Positions 59,198 to 64,000 of a stretch of DNA of 64,000 bases are shown here, piece after piece. The translations under genes and the position numbers were made by a program. Below the pieces are notes generated by a model. That model made no database searches. It was not told the DNA's origin and saw only the letters and a program-made list of their open reading frames with translations. Every line of letters begins with the position of its first letter. Positions within the stretch are counted from its first letter, which is position 1. The stretch comes from Theropithecus gelada (taxonomy: Eukaryota > Chordata > Mammalia > Primates > Cercopithecidae), in the NCBI RefSeq assembly GCF_003255815.1, contig NC_037682.1, positions 7,387,819 to 7,451,818 of the forward strand, given 5' to 3'.

Positions 59198-59745
59198 CAG
59201 GGCTGTCCAATCTGTTGGCTTCCCTGGGCCACACTGGAAGAAGAATTGCTTGGGCAACACATAAAATATGCTAACATGGCCAGACGCGGTGGCTCACGCT
59301 TATAATCCCAGCAATCTGGGAGGCCGAGGCGGGTGGATCATGAGGTGAGGAGTTCAAGATCAGCCTGGCCAACATGGTGAAACCCCATCTCTAGTAAAAA
59401 CTCAAAAATTAGCTGGGCATGGTGGGGCGCTCCTGTAATCCCAGCTACTTGGGAGGCTGAGGCAGGAGAATTGCTTGAACTGGGACCTGGGAGGCAGAGG
59501 TTGCAGTGAGCTGAGACTGCGCTATTGTACTCCAGCCTGGGCCTACAGAGTGAGACTCCATCTCAAAATAAGTAAATAAATAAAATAAAATATACTAATA
59601 CTAATGACAGCTGATGACCTTGAAAAAAATTGCAAAAAAAAAAAAAATCTCATGTTTTAAGAAAGTTTATGAATTTGTGTTAGACCACAGTCAAAGCCAT
59701 CCTGGGCTGCATGAGGCCTGTGGCCTGTAGGCTGGATAAGCTTGG
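59198..59745. mobile_element. hAT-like DNA transposon remnant split by Alu
   Basis: Ends cagggctgtccaatctg and ctggataagcttgg are degenerate inverted repeats. The interior has 'ccctgggccacactggaagaagaattg' and 'ttaagaaagtttatgaatttgtgtta', familiar from a MER-type element. Family name not assigned. Confidence 0.6.
59277..59592 (+). mobile_element. AluS-type, full length
   Basis: Plus Alu with an (aaat)n tail inside the DNA transposon. Confidence 0.9.
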
Positions 59746-60300
59746 TTTACATGTGTTCTCATTTATATTCCTTATAACAAAATGAGACACAGATTTAATT
59801 ATTTGCTCTAAGCATAGTATCTAGCAGGTAAATGCATAGTCAGAATCCTAATAGAGGTCTGTGACTCCAAAATCTGTGATCTTTATAAGCACTTACTTTG
59901 ATTTAATGACTTGATCAAAAACATCCCTGACTTGAGCACTCTAGCCTTCACAGTCATTCCCTAGAATATTAGGCAGCTCTTCAACATAGATTGTGTATCA
60001 CCTGCAGAACAGGTCTTATCTACAGAGATTCTAAATTACTAGGGCTAATGCAGAGCCCAAACGTGTATATCTGAAAAGCCTCTGCTGGCAATTCTTAACA
60101 TACTTTATTGGAAAGCCACTGCCTTTTCAAACTGAAAAGAAAACAAACAAAACCTCAGCATCTACTCCATCATGACAGGAAGAAACACTGTTGTTTTCTG
60201 CAGACCCCAGCATCGTAACTATCCTTGGTGGTTATCCATCAATTTCTTTTTCATTAAGAAAAAAAGTGGCTAAATAACCCACTGTTCCCATTTTGCTTAC

Positions 60301-60454
60301 CTGAGGGAATGACGAAGGTATAGCCCTGCTTGAGCTCAATGCGCTGACAATCTGATACCCGGTCACCCAGAAAGATGTCTCCCTGTTTCCCTGACAGCAG
60401 CCAATTCTCGTACAGCTCCAGGTTGTGGGCTGTAGGGGGGATGAGCCAGAAGAC
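60301..60454 (-). CDS. KDM2A: KDM2A exon 9 (residues 230-281)
   Basis: Acceptor aactcacag, donor GTAAGC at 60300. Encodes VFWLIPPTAHNLELYENWL... to ...GYTFVIPSG. Central JmjC beta-barrel strands; 154 bp, ending after the first base of Gly281. Confidence 0.96.
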
Positions 60455-60927
60455 CTGTGAGTTAAAAAACTTTAGTCTGTTAACAGCCATTGACATGACC
60501 CAGTCGTCTGCCTCAACTGATAAACAGGTACAAAATTAAGACCACCAGGTAGAAGAAAGGCAAGCAATTTTCCCAGCCTATAGAACTTGACTATTTGGTA
60601 AACCTTAGAAGGTCCAAAGCAGTAGATCTTTCTTATCCTCCACTTGATCCAGCAGCATTAAGGCTTCCCTGGGAGTTGACTAGGGAACCCATCCAGGACT
60701 CAGAGAGAAGAGGGACATTCATCTCATTACCTAGACAGTCCCTTAAACACCTCTGACTGTCTGGCCTCCAGAGTCCTAAGTAGCACAGTTAATTAGGCAC
60801 AGTATCTTCAAGAGACTGGCTCAGGTTGTTTTGTCCAAGATAGTAACTAAGATCAACAGGGCTTAAAGGGATCTGAAGTAAACAAAATGACTTTTGGATT
60901 TGGAGACAGTTGTTCTGCTTAAGACTT

Positions 60928-61215
60928 TTTTTTTTTAGATGGAGCTTCACTCTTGTAGTCCAGGCTAGAGTGCAGTGGCATGATCTTGGCTCACTGCAAC
61001 CTCTGCCTTCTGGGTTCAAAGGATTCTCCTGCCTCAGCCTCCAGAGTTGCTGGGACTACAGGCATGCACCACAACGTCCAGCTAACTTTTGTATTTTTAG
61101 TAGAGATGGGGTTTCACCATGTTGGCCAAGATGTTTTCAATCTCCTGACCTTATGATCCGCCCACCTTGGCCTCCCAAAGTGCTAGATTACAGGTGTGAG
61201 CCACTGTGCCCGGAA
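60928..61215 (-). mobile_element. Alu, full length
   Basis: Minus Alu, moderately diverged. Confidence 0.88.
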
Positions 61216-61232
61216 AAGACCTCATGTTTTTG

Positions 61233-61550
61233 TTGTTGTTGTTTGTTTCTTTTTTTTTTTTTTTTTTGAGACAGAGTTTCTCTCTTGTTGCCTAGGCTAG
61301 AGTGCAATGGCACGATCTCAGCTCACCACAACCTCCACCTCCTGGATTCAAGTGATTCTCCTGCCTCAGCCTCCCAAGTAGCTGGGATTACAGGCATGCA
61401 CCACCACGCCTGGCTCATTTTGTATTTTTAGTAGAGATGTGCTTTCTCCATGTTGGTCAGGCTGGTCTCGAGCTCCTGACCTCAGGTGATACGCCCACCT
61501 CAGCCTCCCAAAGTGCTGGAATTACAGGCGTGAGCCACCATGCCCAGCCA
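61233..61550 (-). mobile_element. AluS-type, full length
   Basis: Flanked by aagacctcatgtttt (about 61217-61231 and 61551-61565). Confidence 0.93.
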
Positions 61551-62178
61551 AGACCTCATGTTTTAAATAAGGCATTATCTGTTCTCATTCTAGTTCTACT
61601 TTTCTCTTATAAATGCATTCACTGCAAGTAAGAGAAAAAAGAGTAACAACAGTGTAATACTATAAACCTCGGGTATTAATTCTAGATTTCCATTCTCATA
61701 TAGCATTCAGAAGCATTTTCACAAACTGGAATATAACTGAATGAATAAAGATAATCCTTCATAACCTATTTACATCCTCAAAAAGAACTTAAAGGCTTCC
61801 TTTGGCCACATTTCAGACCAACGGCTACACAGAGGGAAAGTTCGTTTAGATCTTAATTTGCTGACTTCACAGTGAATCTATCCAAAATTTGTGTTCCCTT
61901 CCACTATTTATTTGGAGAACTCTGATTCAGGAATCTAGAAACAGGACTCTTGAGATTTACTAAGTGCTGTGCCAATGGTATAATGATAGTGAACTAGATG
62001 AATACTAATTTCTACCGAACACTAGCCAAGAAGGTGAACTTAATCTATAATTCTTTCCAGATATGAATGGAGACAATTCCCTAACAGATTCATTTCCAGG
62101 GTATATTAAGCATACATGAACTGAAGCAAAGTCATAACCAACTTCAGATTCCAACCCCTATCACAACTATGACCATAC

Positions 62179-62272
62179 CTTTCCCCCTTGATGGATGTGA
62201 TACCAAACAGAGGTACCACCAAAGTCCACATGGAAGTCAGTATAGCAGCCTCGAACACTCATTAGACAGTAC
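62179..62272 (-). CDS. KDM2A: KDM2A exon 8 (residues 198-229; iron ligands His212 and Asp214)
   Basis: Acceptor ggtcag before 62272, donor GTATGG at 62178. Encodes YCLMSVRGCYTDFHVDFGG... ending HIHQGGK. FHVD supplies two of the three JmjC Fe(II) ligands (HxD); both are intact. TSVWYHI follows and lines the 2-oxoglutarate pocket in the family. Confidence 0.96.
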
Positions 62273-62681
62273 CTGACCCAAAAAAAGCAGCAGCATTAGT
62301 GTACCGATGGAAGAAAGTACATCTGCCCCACCAAAATGCCATACTCTCCTCTTGTATACTCCCTTTATCTTTCACCTAATCAAGTTCCAGAAGGAGAAAA
62401 AGCAATGCATTTTCAAGTCATCACATTATCAGAAAAAGGTGGTTTTTTTCCTACCCTATTGACTAAAATGTTAAGTTTTTTTTTTCCTTTAACCATGTGG
62501 TTGTGTGCTATGGTATGCTCATATACACTCTTCCTTGTGGAACTGTGAAGTCTAATCTTTAAATAATTCATCTTTTTAATCATTTAGGACACAGAGCAAA
62601 GCTTTTAAGGGAGAAGCAAATCCTTGCTATTACTTTGGTCTCCCACAGCATGCGGAGGAAGATGCAGGGCGCTTCACTTAC
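62273..62681 (-). other. KDM2A: KDM2A intron 7
   Basis: 409 bp, no repeats recognised. Confidence 0.85.
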
Positions 62682-62788
62682 TTCTGCACTTTAGGGTACT
62701 GCATCTCCAAGATGGCATTTGTTGATTCAGTCTGGCTTTCCTTCAAGTGCCTTGGCCACATGTTGTCTACCCAGTCAATGAAATCCAC
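62682..62788 (-). CDS. KDM2A: KDM2A exon 7 (residues 163-198)
   Basis: Acceptor ttaaag at 62794-62789, donor GTAAGT at 62681. Encodes VDFIDWVDNMWP... to ...YPKVQ plus part of Lys198. This is the N-terminal part of the JmjC domain, just ahead of the iron-binding motif. The 107-bp length leaves two bases of a codon completed by the next exon. Confidence 0.95.
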
Positions 62789-63352
62789 CTTTAAATAGAA
62801 GGAGGAAACACTTGGGCTCCAAGGGAAAGGTTGGGGTCAAAGATAATTTTAAAGTCAAGAAAAGCAGAATTTCTTAAAATACACAACAAAAAACTATAAT
62901 TTAATTGTAAGTAAATTAAAACAATCTGTTGGCGAATCTTAGGATTACTAGGCAACCATCCTAGAAATAATTGTTATATGAGAATAAAGATCATAATTCC
63001 ATCAAATGATAATAGTAAAGACAGAACTAGTCAAAATAGAATCATTATTGATGCAATAGTGTATAACTATGAACTCTCTTCTATGTCAATACTCATATAA
63101 TTTGTTTTATTTTTAATCCAATAAAAGGTATTGTCTGGAAGGTATCTATAAACTCAGCAAAATATATACCATTGTTAGAACAATTAAGATGCCAAAAGTT
63201 AGGCTTAAAAAAAAAAAATCCAGTATGGATTTGTAGCCTTGTATTGACAATGTGCTACAGAAACTACCAGCTTAGGAATAAGAAGCTCCAGGTCCGTCAT
63301 GTCTTTTCAAGACTATATAAGGCCCTGGAACTCATCTATAAAACTAAGACAG

Positions 63353-63482
63353 ACCAGGCACAATGGCTCACGCTTGAAATCCCAGAGCTTTGGAAGGCCA
63401 AGGTGGGAAGATCACTTAAACCCAGGAGTTCAAGACCAACCTGGGCAACACAGTGAGAACCCAGCTCTTCACAATAAAACAC
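63353..63482 (+). mobile_element. Alu left-monomer fragment
   Basis: Diverged plus left arm of about 130 bp. Confidence 0.8.
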
Positions 63483-64000
63483 AAGTCAGTTGCAGTGGTT
63501 CACGCCTGTAATCCCCAACACTTTGGGAGGCCGAGGCAGGCGGATCACCCAAGGTTGGGAGTTCAAGACCAGCCTGACCAACACGGAGAAACCCTGTCTC
63601 TACTAAAAATACAAAATTAGGCTGGGTGCGGTGGCTCACGCCTGTAATCCCAACACTTTGGGAGGCCAAGGCGGTGGATCACGAGGTCAGGAGATCGAGA
63701 CCATCTGGCTAACATGGTGAAATGCTGTCTCTACTGAAAATACAAAAAATTAGCCAGGCATGGTGGCAAGCGCCTGTAGTCCCAGCTACTCGGGAGGCTG
63801 CGGCAGGAGAATGGCGTCTACCCAGGAGGCGGAGCTTGCAGTGAGCAGAGATTGTGCCACTGCACTCCAGCTTGGGCAACAGAGCGAGACTCTGTCTTAA
63901 GAAGAAAAAAAAAAAAAAAAACTTAGCTGGGCATGGTGGCGCATGCCTATAATCCCAGCTACTCGGGAGGCTGAGGCAGGAGAATCGCTTGAACCTGGGA
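63483..64000 (+). mobile_element. Alu interrupted by AluY, runs off window
   Basis: 63483-63619 and 63924-64000 continue one plus Alu ('...aaatacaaaattag' | 'cttagctgggcatggtgg'). Confidence 0.82.
63620..63923 (+). mobile_element. AluY-type nested in Alu
   Basis: Full-length plus Alu with A tail, inside the previous Alu. Confidence 0.85.

Larger units (their letters stand above)
58903..60300 (-). other. KDM2A: KDM2A intron 9
   Basis: About 1.4 kb: a MIR, then a DNA transposon split by an Alu; the rest unique. Confidence 0.8.
60455..62178 (-). other. KDM2A: KDM2A intron 8
   Basis: About 1.7 kb with two minus Alus; flanking 61.57-62.18 kb is unique AT-rich DNA. Confidence 0.8.
19135..64000 (-). 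other. KDM2A: KDM2A gene, exons 7-21 with introns
   Basis: KDM2A (FBXL11, JHDM1A) is a nuclear Fe(II)/2-oxoglutarate dioxygenase that removes methyl groups from H3K36me2/me1. It is targeted to unmethylated CpG islands by its CXXC finger and carries an F-box and leucine-rich repeats. Fifteen exons are identified, all with AG acceptors and GT donors. Their coding lengths sum to 3003 bases (1000 residues and a stop), which fits residues 163-1162 of the known 1162-residue protein. Exon numbers assume 21 exons in total, six lying right of the window. Transcription runs right to left. Confidence 0.97.
62789..64000 (-). other. KDM2A: KDM2A intron 6 (partial)
   Basis: Unique AT-rich DNA to about 63350, then an Alu cluster to the window edge. 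No further exon recognised. Confidence 0.8.

Noticed and set aside
1..64000. CRISPR arrays, prokaryotic operons or viral genes
   Set aside because: No regularly spaced identical repeats and no prokaryotic gene packing; no retroviral gag, pol or env reading was recognised. This is mammalian genomic DNA.

Overview
This is Old World monkey (macaque- or baboon-like) nuclear DNA. It corresponds to the human 11q13.2 segment carrying KDM2A and GRK2, here in reverse orientation. The primate call rests on about 60 Alu pieces. The Old World monkey call rests on several young AluY copies with a distinctive variant (target-strand tracts such as 'gtggccggatctcagctc' and 'gcctgtctcg/cccgtctcggcc', 'caggcttgagccaccgcg') that match the cercopithecoid AluYR group. 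Both genes lie on the minus strand.

Layout. 1-9558: intron 1 of GRK2 (ADRBK1), mostly unique GC-rich DNA with one Alu and old MIR pieces. 9559-9671: coding part of GRK2 exon 1, inside a CpG-island promoter (about 9.0-10.44 kb). The promoter is badly assembled: a perfect 147-bp tandem copy is separated by a single N, a 126-bp perfect inverted copy follows, and then there is a 295-base N gap. 10.44-19.13 kb: intergenic, with a degenerate GACC-rich repeat field, L2/MIR/Alu repeats and a small isolated CpG island at about 15.17-15.46 kb carrying a perfect NRF1 palindrome. 19.135-64.000: the 3' two thirds of KDM2A (FBXL11/JHDM1A), 15 exons on the minus strand.

KDM2A. Fifteen exons with canonical GT/AG borders sum to 3003 coding bases, i.e. 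1000 amino acids plus stop. This fits residues 163-1162 of the 1162-residue protein exactly. The JmjC iron ligands fall at the expected numbers (His212, Asp214, His284), followed by the CXXC zinc finger, PHD finger, a polyglutamate tract, F-box and C-terminal leucine-rich repeats. No frameshift or stop is seen. Intron 12 holds a CpG-enriched segment (about 36.95-37.45 kb) placed as expected for the internal promoter of the short, demethylase-less isoform, which starts at Met543 (31817-31819). The first six exons lie beyond the right edge.

Functionally, KDM2A demethylates H3K36me2 at unmethylated CpG islands, and GRK2 phosphorylates activated G-protein-coupled receptors. They are neighbours, not an operon. 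The most striking structure outside the genes is a four-layer transposon nest in KDM2A intron 10 (51281-53397): an old Alu split at a TTAA site by a piggyBac (PGBD4/MER75-related) fossil, itself split by two later Alu clusters. Repeat borders are by eye and good to about 5-20 bases unless a target-site duplication is given.
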